This document shows positions 1 to 10,775 of a stretch of DNA of 64,000 nucleotides, piece after piece (the stretch's first letter is position 1; each line of letters opens with the position of its first letter). This DNA is from Artemisia argyi (Eukaryota > Streptophyta > Magnoliopsida > Asterales > Asteraceae), in NCBI GenBank assembly GCA_030686995.1, contig CM060696.1:9282487-9346486 (forward strand). Direction: 5' to 3'. A program made the translations under genes and the position numbers. Below the pieces are notes generated by a model. It did not search any database. It saw only the letters and a program-made list of their open reading frames with translations, and had not been told where the DNA came from.

Positions 1-1047
1 CGTTATAAGTGAAATAAACAATCCCTAAATTAAGTAGAATGCCTAAATTATAAATTTTTTAAAAGTTGACCATTTAGTCCGATTTAGCCGATTAGTCCGA
101 TTTTTGACCGTTTAGTCTGATTTTTGACTGATTAGTGGCCGATTTTTTCCACTAATTTTTGAAAATCAACAAGGTATAATGCCGATTACCGATTAATTGG
201 CCGCCTAGGCCGATTTTTGCAACATTGGTGTGATATGATCGGTTATACACGAGCATGTTTACTTGAAAAAAATGTCCTTGTCGATTATCGTGCCTAGGAA
301 TGTAGCTGAAATGGGTCTAAATGGCAGGAAACGTGAATTGACAAAACTACCCCCTCACGTGGAACACACGTGAGGACTAACTAAGTAACGGGCGTTAGCC
401 AAAATCGATCACAGGTACACAGGCTGCATAAGATTTTCGCTCGAGGACATTTCTCGCAAAATCGACAAAGTTGAGGGACATTTTTTGCAATTTAGTATCC
501 ACGGCCAACATCCACGTAACACAAGTTGAACCCGCCTATCTATTATCCCTTGAGAGAGATAAACAAGTTAGTTAATGATTAAACAGGTAAAGTTGTTAAT
601 GTCCAGACGCCGACACAAATTTGAAAAAAAGAAACACTATTTAGTTATTTAGTGAAGGAAAGGAAGGAAATATAAAAAGAATCAATCGGTGGAAGGGAAG
701 GGGGGATTGAATTTCAGTTTCTTCTTCTTCTTGTGTCCAACAAATTTAACCAACCGAATTCATTAAGGTTGTTAATTTTTTTCAATCAACCCTATTCATT
801 CGGTTTTACTTATTAAAGTTCGATATCATCATCAAATCTTTAATCAATCCTAATCAATTTATATACATTCTATGTAATTGTATGAATCATACTTACTAAT
901 TTGTATTATTCATTACAATAATAATAAAGAGTAGTAGTTTCTTTTCTTCAATTATTGAATGGAATTGAATAGTAGTAACTATGAATCAATTATTATTATT
1001 ATTATTATTATTATTATTTATGAATCTTTTTTTGTTATTGTGCAGCA
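1..1047. other. Upstream region and 5' UTR/intron of Agenet gene 1
   Basis: The first 230 bases hold dispersed copies of a short GCCGATT / GTCCGATTTTTG motif, probably the truncated end of a repeat element. After that comes AT-rich promoter-like sequence with a TTC microsatellite near 720-735 and a TAT microsatellite near 990-1018. A pyrimidine-rich tract ending in GCAG just before the ATG at 1048 suggests a 5' UTR intron; the paralogue at 10776 also has an AG acceptor directly upstream of its ATG. No other gene is visible. Confidence 0.5.
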
Positions 1048-1275
1048 ATGGCAAAGGAAAAGGGTGGTGGTGGTGGTTTGAATTTCAAAGTGGGCCAACT
1101 CATTGAAATGAAAACTTTCGAAACAGGATTCCGCGCTGCCTGGTTCAGAAGCAAGGTCAGTATTACTTACTACTGCATATGCAGTTACGGACCCAGGAAA
1201 AATGTCTAGTAGGTTTTAGTATGTGGGTGGGGGGCAATTTGAGTTTTGGGTGGGGTCACTTTCGAAAAAACGTCA

Positions 1276-1315
<40 letters not shown>

Positions 1316-2247
1316 CAACTTTTTCGGCTAGCCATGGGGGCACTGGCCCCCATACTTACACTATAGATCCGTCCCTGTGCAGATGGTGTCTCAACTAAAA
1401 AATACTATGATATACATTCTCTAGATCATAACATTGAATGTTCCCCACTCGACTCTCATGTCTGCTGATTCTTTTAAGTAAAACGTCAACCAATTCTAAC
1501 TTTTCATGGTTGCTACTACATAAGAAAGGAAATTTATTAGTGTGTGATTGTAAATGACCCACAAACAATAGAGGATCAACACTATAAGAAACATACGTTT
1601 GTCTACAAAACAAGTCAATAATCATCTTTTTGTTCCTTCAGGTCATCGATATTAACTTGAAAGAGAACCAGATAAAGCTCGAGTACTACGATTTTGACGA
1701 AGAAGGTCACCTCACTAACAACCACCTCTTTCAATTATTGCTAGTTTTTCTAACTATATATATAGCCCGATCCGAATATAGATTAGAAGCTGATAGGACT
1801 GCAAACTGATGCAATATAACAATCTGTTACAGTTACTTTATGAAACAGTGTAACTGAGCTTTTGTTTATATGCATTTGGCAGAGATATCATGGACAAAGA
1901 TATACGATGTTCCTCCTTATGGTAGAAAGTCTAGCCTGAAAAAGAAACAACTGATGTTGCGCCCGAAATATCCTTCACTGTATCACAAAAGTGAACTGCC
2001 TCCTGTCAACTCTATTTCAGAAATATGTGTTGTTATCGATGGTGCTTGGAAGGTCGGGGATATGGTAGATTGGTATCAAGATGACTGTTATTGGTCTGCA
2101 ACGGTTATTAAAGTGTTGAGCAACGACAAGGTTCAGGTAGTGGTTTTATTCCAAATTGATACGTTCCTTTTTCTACAAACTTGATTTATTTAACCCAGAT
2201 GCCGTGTTTAACAGTTGCTCCAAAACGGAGCACCTTTGTATTTTTTT

Positions 2248-2278
<31 letters not shown>

Positions 2279-5200
2279 TTGCAAAAAAGGGTTAACAGCC
2301 TATGATAAAGTAACTATTTTTGAATATTTCTTTTAAAGTGAGTTATCCAATTTAGAAGTTTTGTAAAGTGAGTTACCATTTGTCGGGACAGTAGTGAAGT
2401 TCATGCCCCAAGACAAACATTGGCCTATCGTACATTGTCCTTATTTGCAATTCTCCCTAGCTAACTATGTTTCATCGGTGATGTTATATATATGTATATT
2501 CTGTATGTAGTACGTTACTCCCCTGCCCGTTTATCATCTTCCCACCACATACTTATTCTACTTGCTATTTATCTACTTATTTCAAGCATTCTGACTTCTT
2601 ATTAGTGATTTTAAATTCTACAAGGACCTATATAGTATATATGAAGCTCTCCCTTACAGATTAGTCGACAGGACTATTTGCTACCTTATTACACATAAAC
2701 GTCATATGAGAACCTGGAATTGAAAGTAGATAAATATGTTTCTTTGCAAAAAAATATACAGCTTATCGTGTTCTCCTTCGGTTGCAAACTTTATTGTTAA
2801 TTTTTTCCATCTTTGCATATGTTCTGTCTAACAAAAGAGAACACTAACTTGACTTGTTAGATACTATCTTACATTGCAACAGTTATACTAATCACAAGGG
2901 AAAGACTCAAATCATAGTCTTCGTTGGTCTCCTACTCTTAGAAAGTTATTCTACGAATGAACAAATGTACCTTGGAAATAGTTTCTGCAAGTCTGCAACT
3001 GGGCTTCCTTTGTAATATATTTTACCGGGTGGAGATCCTTTACCCAAAAAACTAGGCTCCCTTTCCCTTTCTAGTAACGTGGATTGCATTCTTGCAAATT
3101 CTGCTCGCCCTTTATACTTTTAGTGCCTGCGATACACTTTAATACTAATTTACCTTTGCTGATAATCAAAGTTACAGCTATCCCTCAGTTAAGAGTAAAC
3201 AGTAAGCAGTATATATTCGTCATCTCTTTGACTTGTTATAATAGGTATGTTGAAGGAATTCTCTCAATTGTAGACTTTTGTACTTAAATGAAGTGTTCTA
3301 AAATAATAATAGGCAAATCCTGTTTTTGGACTACACTGGTTTACTTTAACTCGGTCGATAACATCGGTTCTAGTGCCAGCGGGAAATTCTTTGGATCAGG
3401 TTAATATGTTACAGTGCTGAAACAGGATTACTATTGACGACATGGCTCATGGTGTTTTGAAACCATTAAGAAGTCATTCTTATACTCTAGTATGTGATGT
3501 TTTTTCTTATAAATAGTCAGATGTATTAATCTTGGATTTGATAGCTGGCATTTATTAAGATTTGAAGGATACATGAATATGGTTGGGAAATTTACCTGTA
3601 AGAGCAGGTTGGTATGCTGATCTCTTTCAATCAGCATACTCCATTGGGTTTTCCATCCAAGTTTCTTGTTCAGCTTCAATTTTGGCAGCGCACCTCTTGT
3701 ACCGGGGCCTTCTGCAGCTTCCTGCTCTTCACATTTTAGACACCATTCTGATATGAATTGATTTATTATTTAGTTATTTTAATTATATTTAGATAAATAT
3801 TAGGAGTTGCAGTTTTATTAGGATTGGATAAGTCTTCTACTTATCCTACAAGTATTAGGATTAGGTTATCTTTTATTATAAATATGGCATTAGGGATGTA
3901 ACTTTCATTATGTGGAATATAATTAAGAGTTGATTTACATATCAATTGGGGAGTCGGTTTATCTCACTAAAATAGACCATATATCTTGTTAATCGTTCTT
4001 TTCATCTCTTTTATCGATCCGGTTCATATCACATTCTTGTCTTTTTTTCAACATAACATAATTCCTTTTAATTAGCCTTATTGAGTACTATTGTGTATTT
4101 GGTGCCAAACAATAAATTGAAGAGAATATAACCTATGGTAGTATCTAACACATCTTCTCAATAAAACGGATATACAATATCTGACTTGCAAGGACGATAT
4201 TATACACATGGAGTAGGATTTAGAACTTTAGTTTCTTTGTATGCATCAACTGTACTTGGTTTTCTGATATGTTGATGCTTTTTGTAGCTTGAGTTGCCAA
4301 TGCCTCCAGCAGGACAAGGATCACGTAAGGATGTACTTATAGCATTCTGCAAGGATTTACGCCCATCCTTAGATTGGTCCCAAAGAAAAGGCTGGACATT
4401 GCCTACCGTGGTATCTTTCTTTCTCCCTCATATGTTTCTAATATTGGTTTGTATATTCAGTTTCCTTCTATAAATTTAACTATACAATCTCTGTAAAGTG
4501 ACCTTCCTAGCATGATTGATAATTTTAATATTGTCACATAGTTTCAGAAAGTCATACGCAGGGGCGGAGCCAGAAAATTTTGCTCGAGGGGTCACACTTT
4601 AATAATTTTTGGAAACTACACTACAAATTGGTTTTTAGAGAGGCAAAGTACGAAAAAATCTAGATATTTTAGAAAATTTACACTACAATTTTTTTCGCTA
4701 GGGGGGTACGTGCCCCTTGTGGCCCCTCCTTGTCTCCGCCCCTGGTCATACGCCCATACCTCTTTATCAAGCTGTATGATAGTTTGACTTGTGTGCAAAA
4801 GATACCAAATATGTAGTCACGTGTGCATGATTTGTTTAAGGAAAGCAGGTTCATCTCTAGGCTGGTTTCTTAACTATTGATTGAGTGGCAATAAAGGATC
4901 AACTAACTATGTAAAATCAGAAACTAAATCATGCCCGGAAAATAAAAAGCTGAGAAGTAGCGATTTGTCTGATGGGAATCGGATAATTTTGAGGTTTTGA
5001 ATTAGTTGGGTTGTAAATGATGATGTAGGAAGATGCAACTACCATGACAAAGTTTGATTAGGTCTACTTTATATTCGTTCATGTGCAATTCACAGCTTTC
5101 TAATTTCAGACGCATGATATACTTATATAATGTGATAGCCGAACATAGTGTAATACTAACAGACTAGAAAGTGGGATGTGTATGCTTTGTCTGTATCATT

Positions 5201-6306
5201 GTCTGTTGGCTGTTAATCTGTTGGGAATTTGGGATACAAGACTATGATAGCAGCGGTACTAATCGACCGAGGCTTAGCATGTAAGTTAAACCTTGCATCA
5301 TATGTCAGTGAGAGAGAGTTATCTTAAGTGACTCAGTCCTTCAGATGTTTTCTTTTTCTTTGTGTTTAGACTACAATTGCCGAAAAGTGCTTAAGCTGAA
5401 GTATTTCCTAATTATTAGAAACAGTACATAGATTTAAGACAGTATAAACCTGTGCTCATTGACATTAAATGCTGCATGCAGGACGGTCAGACTGCATCTG
5501 GCGCACAACTTATCTTTCCATCAAAGCAAGGTAAGTTAATTTTAAGCATTTATCTCTGTAACCTGTCTTTCTAATTTATTTGCTGTTTTAACATCTGTCG
5601 TTTCTTCACAATGGCGTGAGAGGAATATTTTCGAGAACCAAGTGCTTGTTAAAAAAAAATAATAATAAAATAAATAAATAAATAAAAGACTTTGTTGTAT
5701 TGTAACACTATAAGCCATTCTATTAGTTTTATTTGTCAACATTCACATGTTTGTAGACTTAGTAGCCATTGAATTTTCTGTTGCTGTTGCTGATATTGCT
5801 GTGCATGTACATTTTTGACGAGTCCATTAAAAAACCTTGTTAATATAATATTTTCTCCAAACAGTTAATATTATAATGTATTGTTATATATAGGCATGAC
5901 TTCACAGAGGGAGGAAGTTGAGCATGCTGTAGCAGCAGGCGGCGATTCACCTCTAAATGCATCTTCCACCACTGGTACTGGTATTGGTATATCTGTAAAT
6001 TCATCAGTTGAAAGACAGATTTCAGAGCCCATGGATACAGCTGTTTTTGAAGATGTGAAAACGGACGATATGGAATCTACAGACAGTATATCGAGCATGC
6101 GTGTTGAACAGAGTAAAGCAGCAGCAGCAGCAGCTGAGGAAGATGTCAATTATAGCGTAGACTTGAATATAATGCATGAAGAGACACTGGAAGCACCCAT
6201 ACTTGATCTGGAGGAACTTGCTAACAAAATCAAATGGATTAAGAGCATTTTACACAGTCATCAACCACCTAGTAATGATAGGACTTGCTGGAAGTTCAGT
6301 GACTAA
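1048..6306 (+). CDS. Agenet/Tudor-like domain protein, copy 1 (6 exons, 336 aa)
   Basis: Exons 1048-1155, 1642-1705, 1883-2136, 4288-4410, 5482-5530 and 5894-6306, all with GT-AG borders; the reading frame closes at 1011 nt. Seen: a first Agenet/Tudor unit across exons 1-2 (residues about 12-57, with VGQLIEMK and AAWFRSK), and a second unit in exon 3 (CVVIDGAWKVGDMVDWY). Exon 4 has a conserved FCKDLRPSLDW block. The C-terminus is acidic, with an Ala run, ending in a conserved helix LEELANKIKWIKSILHSHQ. Agenet units are plant Tudor relatives that usually bind methylated histone tails or RNA, so a nuclear reader role is inferred, not shown. The paralogue at 10776-15258 has the same exon phases, which confirms the model. 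Introns carry a solo LTR and a hAT MITE. It appears intact. Confidence 0.85.
1186..1390. mobile_element. hAT-like MITE in intron 1, boundaries uncertain
   Basis: Intron 1 of Agenet gene 1 contains a segment beginning near TTACGGACCCAGG and ending near GATCCGTCCCTG, imperfect inverted ends of the kind seen in small hAT elements. It holds a run of more than 30 A between about 1278 and 1311. I could not find a clean target-site duplication. Confidence 0.4.
3749..4031. mobile_element. Solo LTR in intron 3 of Agenet gene 1
   Basis: A 283-bp segment starts TGATATGAATTG and ends CCGGTTCATATCA, giving TG...CA ends with inverted termini. It is flanked by a perfect 5-bp duplication CATTC (3744-3748 and 4032-4036), as expected of an LTR-retrotransposon integration. 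No internal coding region is present, so it is a solo LTR, or an LTR of a TRIM-size element. It contains a TATAAATA box. Confidence 0.75.
4559..4744. mobile_element. hAT-type MITE in intron 3 of Agenet gene 1
   Basis: A 186-bp element with inverted ends CAGGGGCGGAGCC and TCTCCGCCCCTG, flanked by a perfect 8-bp duplication GTCATACG (4551-4558 and 4745-4752). Eight-bp duplications are characteristic of hAT transposition. It has no coding capacity. It lies in the intron after exon 4, just downstream of 4410. Confidence 0.85.
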
Positions 6307-7211
6307 CTACGTTTACATAAACTCTGTTTCACTTTTAGTTACCTTATTTACGTTACTTGGAGATGTGGTCGAGTAGAAATGTGGTAATCCAGACTTGTAT
6401 TAGTTGCATAATCTAGAAGGGAACATGTGACATTTTTGCATGTTTCAGCAAACTACTTGATGCTTCAGTTTCATTTGCCAAGTTTGTAAATACTATACTT
6501 GATTCTTAGTGACATTTTTACTTAGGCATATATTATTTCAATTTGCATAAACATACCATATACTCCTTCCATCCCAATTAATATTACCACTTTCCATTTC
6601 GGGTTGTCACAAAATTATTGCCCCTTTCTAAATATAGTTGTGAATAATGTAGCAAGTTTAACATATTACACCTAATAATACTAAGAATTACAAACTTCAG
6701 TCAAAGCTTTAAATAATTGCATAAAGGTAAAAATGTCATTCTACCTATAAAAAAAAAAAAAAATTATTGTATTTTTTTAAACTGTATGTTTTTGTTAGAG
6801 ATAGAGTAGTAATCAGATAGTCATTTATCTGAATAACAAATTATAAAAAGATTAATGATATAAAGAAAATCATATACTCTCCCTCCATCTCATAAAAAAG
6901 TATTTACAAACAAAAGTCTACTTTAAAATACGTGCAATTAATGCAAGTCTTTAATTTATTAAATTAAAAGGATATGCTAAACACAACTCTATGGTTTTGT
7001 ATAAACATTCCAAATTTACAAATATGACAACTAATGAACTCATATATTCTATAATTATATAGTTATAGCCATTTTAAAAATAGTAAGTGATATTAACTAT
7101 AGAATGTTTGGTGTTTATTAAATGTTAATTTTTTGATCATGGAATGCTTAAACAAAACCCATAGGGTTGTGTTTAGCAAATCCCTTAAATTAAAAACCAC
7201 ATTTAATTAGA
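6307..7211. other. 3' flank of Agenet gene 1; AT-rich spacer
   Basis: It includes the 3' UTR of copy 1. Near 6565 there is a CTCCTTCCATCCCAATTAAT motif that resembles one terminus of a Stowaway/mariner MITE, and near 6882 a second CTCCCTCCATC motif. Neither has an obvious partner. No gene is seen. Confidence 0.4.
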
Positions 7212-7771
7212 GTTAATTACATAAAAAGTCATCATGCTTGTCACTTTTTGTCATTATATATAGCGTATTATTATTATTTTTTTCTCATCTTGACATTATC
7301 TTTTGAAATCGTGCTTTTGTGTGTATTTTGCGATTATTTCAGCCATAAAAGTGACCATTTTACCCTTAAAAATTTGAAAAAAATAGGGGTAAAATTGTCA
7401 CAAATTATACACAATAGCACGATTTAAAAAAGTTGGTGTCGAGATGAAAAAATATATATTCCCTCCGTCCCAATTTATTTGTCCAGTTTTGACTTTTGAG
7501 TCTTTTTTTGTCAACTTTGACCGTAAATATTCTTATTTGTGTTATATAATACAAGATGAAAATTATACAAATTAAAAATACATTTAAAACTCAATCCATT
7601 CATATATTTTGCATCAAATATTAAATAACACAAACAAATATATTTAAGGTCAAATTTGACAAATAAAGACTTTGAAAATTAAAAGTGGACAAATAAATTG
7701 GGACGGAGGTAGTAATACGCAACATACAATGCCAAAAAGTGACAAGTATGATGTCTTTTTATATAATTAAC
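7212..7771. mobile_element. Long-TIR non-autonomous element interrupted by a MITE
   Basis: The arms at 7212-7270 and 7713-7771 are inverted copies of each other (about 59 bp, roughly 80% by eye), beginning GTTAATTACATAAAAAGTC. The interior carries the complete Stowaway-like element at 7460-7712 at its right-hand side. There is no coding capacity. A related arrangement is present at 8183-9256. Confidence 0.6.
7460..7712. mobile_element. Stowaway/mariner-like MITE
   Basis: About 253 bp, with termini CCCTCCGTCCCAATTTATTT and the inverse ending GGGACGGAGG. The CTCCGTCCC type of end is the classic plant Stowaway terminus, and a TA flanks each side. Subterminal GACTTTTGAGTC and TTTGACC stretches also occur inverted, so the RNA would fold into a long hairpin. 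Confidence 0.75.
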
Positions 7772-8260
7772 CCATATTATAATATCTTCAAGTTTAAATA
7801 ATGTTTCAAGTAATGTTTTTGAGTGTATTAACTATAATCAACCTTGTTAGTTGAGTATTATAATATTCTAAAAGGTGCTAATGGGTACCTATTAGCAAAT
7901 CTCTAAAAGAGAATTAAGTAAGCGCACTCTAAATTGTGCTTAATGAGCATATCTTATCAAAATCCTAATTTGATTAGTTTTTATTTTATTGTTTATGCTT
8001 AGAAATGACAACTAACTATGTTGTTAAACATTTTTATAAACAAACAATTATTATTATTCTTTTGTAGCCAAATATATTTAAAATACACCAATTAAAACAT
8101 ATTTATATTATTTAATACTTTTAATAATAACTTCAACTGAAGGTAATATGAAAAAGTCAAACTAAATTTCTTATTTATTTTTGGGATAATTACGGAATTA
8201 CCTGAAAATGTATATAACTTGTTATCTTTTGTAATTACGGAATTACCTGAAAATGTATAT

Positions 8261-8583
8261 TAAGGGTGAGCATTTCCGACCGACGCCCGGTAACCGGCCC
8301 GATTCCGACCACCCGACGGCCCGATTCCGATCCCGACTAGCAAACGGGTCGGGAGTCGGTTTGCTATTCCGGCGAACTCGGGAGTCGGGTCGGGACGGGA
8401 CGGGTCAGGACAGGATGATTCCGATCAATAACAAGCTAATCCGGCCCGATACCGACTAACCGATACCGACTAACCGAACACAATCGGGATCGGGAGTCGG
8501 TTTAAGATTCCGGCCACAATCGGGATCGGGCTTCGTCGGGACGGGTCGGGACGGGATCGGAAGTGGCCCGATGCTCACCCCTA
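8261..8583. mobile_element. hAT-type element with a CGGGTCGGGA-rich interior
   Basis: 323 bp, with inverted ends TAAGGGTGAGCAT and ATGCTCACCCCTA and a perfect 8-bp duplication ATGTATAT (8253-8260, 8584-8591). The interior is GC-rich and built from iterated CGGGTCGGGA / CCCGATTCCGA words on both strands, which look like repeated subterminal transposase-binding sites. Open frames inside it are by-products of this repetition. Confidence 0.85.
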
Positions 8584-8618
8584 ATGTATATAACTTGTTA
8601 TCTTTTGTTATTGTATGT

Positions 8619-8662
<44 letters not shown>

Positions 8663-8757
8663 GCTGTTATAGTACAAACTTTTTAAATTCATGTTATTGT
8701 GTATTTTGTGCATGTAAAATGACCATTTTACCCTTAACATGAATTCAATAACAGGAA

Positions 8758-9110
8758 TCTTTTATATAATAAAACAAAACCCTTATTGGGAATTTTTCAA
8801 TTAAAAAAAATGCATTCATACCTTATTTAGTAATAATTTTATTTTAAAAAAAAGATTATTTTTTTATTAGGTAACATTTTATATTTATCCATAACACAAG
8901 TAGAAGATAAATACAAAAAATATAGATAAAATGCAATTAACAATATGATTAAAATTTTTAAATAATTATCTTTAATAATAATAAAAGTATAATTAAAAAT
9001 CATAAATCAAACAAAACAAATATTAAATTATTTCTTTTTTAATAAATAAAAATATATGATTCAAAAATTTTTTTAAAAAAAACCCGCGTGTGCGCGGGCA
9101 TTATAACTAG
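8758..9110. mobile_element. Small non-autonomous Helitron
   Basis: It starts TCTTTTATATAATAAAAC directly after a host A (8757) and ends CTAG (9107-9110) directly before a host T (9111). The 3' hairpin CCCGCG-TGTG-CGCGGG (9083-9098) stands 8 nt from the CTAG. TC...CTRR ends, a subterminal GC hairpin, A/T insertion and no target duplication are the defining Helitron features. Removing it restores continuity between the arms of the surrounding element, which supports both borders. It is 353 bp, AT-rich and non-coding. Confidence 0.85.
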
Positions 9111-9156
9111 TTCATTACACAATAATAGAAATTCAAAAAGTTTGTGTTATAACAGC

Positions 9157-9197
<41 letters not shown>

Positions 9198-9270
9198 AAA
9201 TAAAAAAACGCTACATACAATAACAAAAAGTGACAAATATGATACGATTCTAACCCATTATCTTTGAAAG

Positions 9271-9349
9271 TGGAAAATAAATGTAGAATTTCTTTAAAAA
9301 TGGAAAATAAATGTAGAATTTTTTAAAAATGGAAAATAAATGTAGAATT
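9271..9349. repeat. Three tandem copies of a 30-bp repeat
   Basis: The word TGGAAAATAAATGTAGAATT recurs at 9271, 9301 and 9329, separated by short T/A runs. Confidence 0.8.
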
Positions 9350-9598
9350 GAGTGAGTAATAAGTAAAACCATTTATTTACTTTAATTAAATGGAATTAGA
9401 TTCCCAAAACATAAAACACATTGTCTTACTTTAAAAAAGAAAAAGAAAAAGAAACACAAATGTTTTGGGTAAAATAAAAAAAAATGGTTTGTTTGTTGCA
9501 TTGCTAATCATAATCATAACACCTGAGACACCTCAACACACAGGTAGCTTCCTTTCTTTCTTTCTTTTTCATTTAGGGGCTGTTTAACCCTTTGCTGA

Positions 9599-9825
9599 AG
9601 GCGTGTTTGTTTTATTTGGTTTTGGGCTTATGTTTCATAAGCTTATTGTTTGTGGCTTATTTTGAAAGTTTTTAGCTTAAACGGAGTATAAGTTTATTAT
9701 GTCATAATAATAAACTTATATAAGACGAAAAGTTTAAAATAAGCCATCAAAAGTAAGCTTGTGAAACATAATCCCAAAACCAAATAAGCCATAAGCCAGC
9801 TATATAAGCCCAAACAAACACACCC
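9599..9825. mobile_element. Fold-back MITE
   Basis: Termini GGCGTGTTTGTTTTATTTGG and GCCCAAACAAACACACCC form inverted ends, with matching inner blocks (TTTTGGGCTTATGTTTCATA and its inverse). It is related in sequence to the element at 10224. A target duplication is not clear here. Confidence 0.6.
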
Positions 9826-9913
9826 TTAGTGTTTGGCTTAGAGAGCACCACCAATAACGGTTATAGGTGCCAAAATGGCACCTATGCCACCATGTTATGT
9901 TATGCTGCACCTA

Positions 9914-10050
9914 GGGATGGCAAAAGCACCCGAAACCGATGGGGAAAACCGAAACCCGAACCGGTTGGGTCGGGTTCGGGTAGAAATACTATTTTTTCCG
10001 GGTACGGGTTCGGTTACGGGTTTTAGTAATACCCGCCTGTTTACCTGTAC
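9914..10050. mobile_element. Probable truncated hAT-like element
   Basis: It begins TAGGGATGGCAAAAGCACCCG, a common hAT-type terminus, followed by iterated CCCGAACC / GGGTTCGGG words like those of the other small hAT elements in this window. The opposite terminus is missing, and a long T run (10085-10110) follows. Confidence 0.4.
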
Positions 10051-10223
10051 CTGTACCTTATTTTTAGCAATTGAGTTGGCGATTTTTTTTTTTTTTTTTT
10101 TTTTTTTTTTGAGTGAGTGAGCGAGGTATTTTTGGTGGTGTGTTATAGGAATTTTATTAGGGAGGATGTTTACGTTATAGGAGTGTTATATGGTACAAGT
10201 TCGTGGCGACACCTATAAAATTA

Positions 10224-10431
10224 GGGGGTGTTTGTTTAAGCTTATATGTGGCTTATGAGCTTATTTGTGTTTCAGCTTACATTTCATACTTTCTGGCTTA
10301 TTTTGAGATTTGTGAGCTTATATTACTTTATTATAATATGATAAACTTATATAAGCCCTTGAGGCTTATGAAATATAAGTCAAAATCCAGTAACCTCATA
10401 AGCCCACATATAAGCTTAAACAAACACCCCC
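10224..10431. mobile_element. Tourist (PIF/Harbinger) MITE
   Basis: 208 bp with inverted ends GGGGGTGTTTGTTTAAGC and its complement, flanked by the trinucleotide TTA on each side (10221-10223, 10432-10434). A 3-bp TTA duplication with these ends is the Tourist signature. Fragments of the same family continue at about 10530-10670. Confidence 0.8.
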
Positions 10432-10775
10432 TTAATAAGGTAAAATGACAAAAAATAAAAATAAAAATGCATGAACATTAAATGGGTGTAACTATTAAAT
10501 GAGGGTATAAAAGTCTTTTAATATAATATCCTTATATAAGCCCACCGCTCCTCAAATAAGCCATCAAAACCCCCTTATATAAGCTCATAAGCCCACTTAT
10601 ATAAGCTTAGCCAAACACTTACTTTAAGCTTATTTAATACATATAAGCTATTAAGCTCATAAGCATATCAAATAGTGAATTATAATATTCCAGGTTCCTT
10701 GTAACATGAATCAGCTGCCTTGACATAGTTGCTGTAAATTTAATTTATTTACCTTGGAATGAATGACTCAGGACA

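Larger units (their letters stand above)
8183..9256. mobile_element. Long-TIR element hosting a hAT MITE and a Helitron
   Basis: The left arm (about 8590-8712) and right arm (about 9113-9245) are inverted copies: the block around TGTTATTGTATGTAG, then a homopolymer run, then GCTGTTATA and ACAAACTTTTT. The outer edges are GGGATAATTACGG and GATTCTAACCC. The left arm also shows a tandem duplication of about 45 bp (8188-8260). Two younger elements, at 8261-8583 and 8758-9110, sit inside it. Confidence 0.55.

Noticed and set aside
5871..6149. Minus-strand frame over the last exon of Agenet copy 1, and its counterpart at 14667-15053
   Set aside because: They are shadows of the repetitive acidic/Ala-rich tail of the plus-strand genes.
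8253..8740. Open frames on both strands over the CGGGTCGGG region
   Set aside because: They are products of the iterated GC-rich words of the hAT element and the adjoining homopolymer; no domain or conservation pattern is visible.
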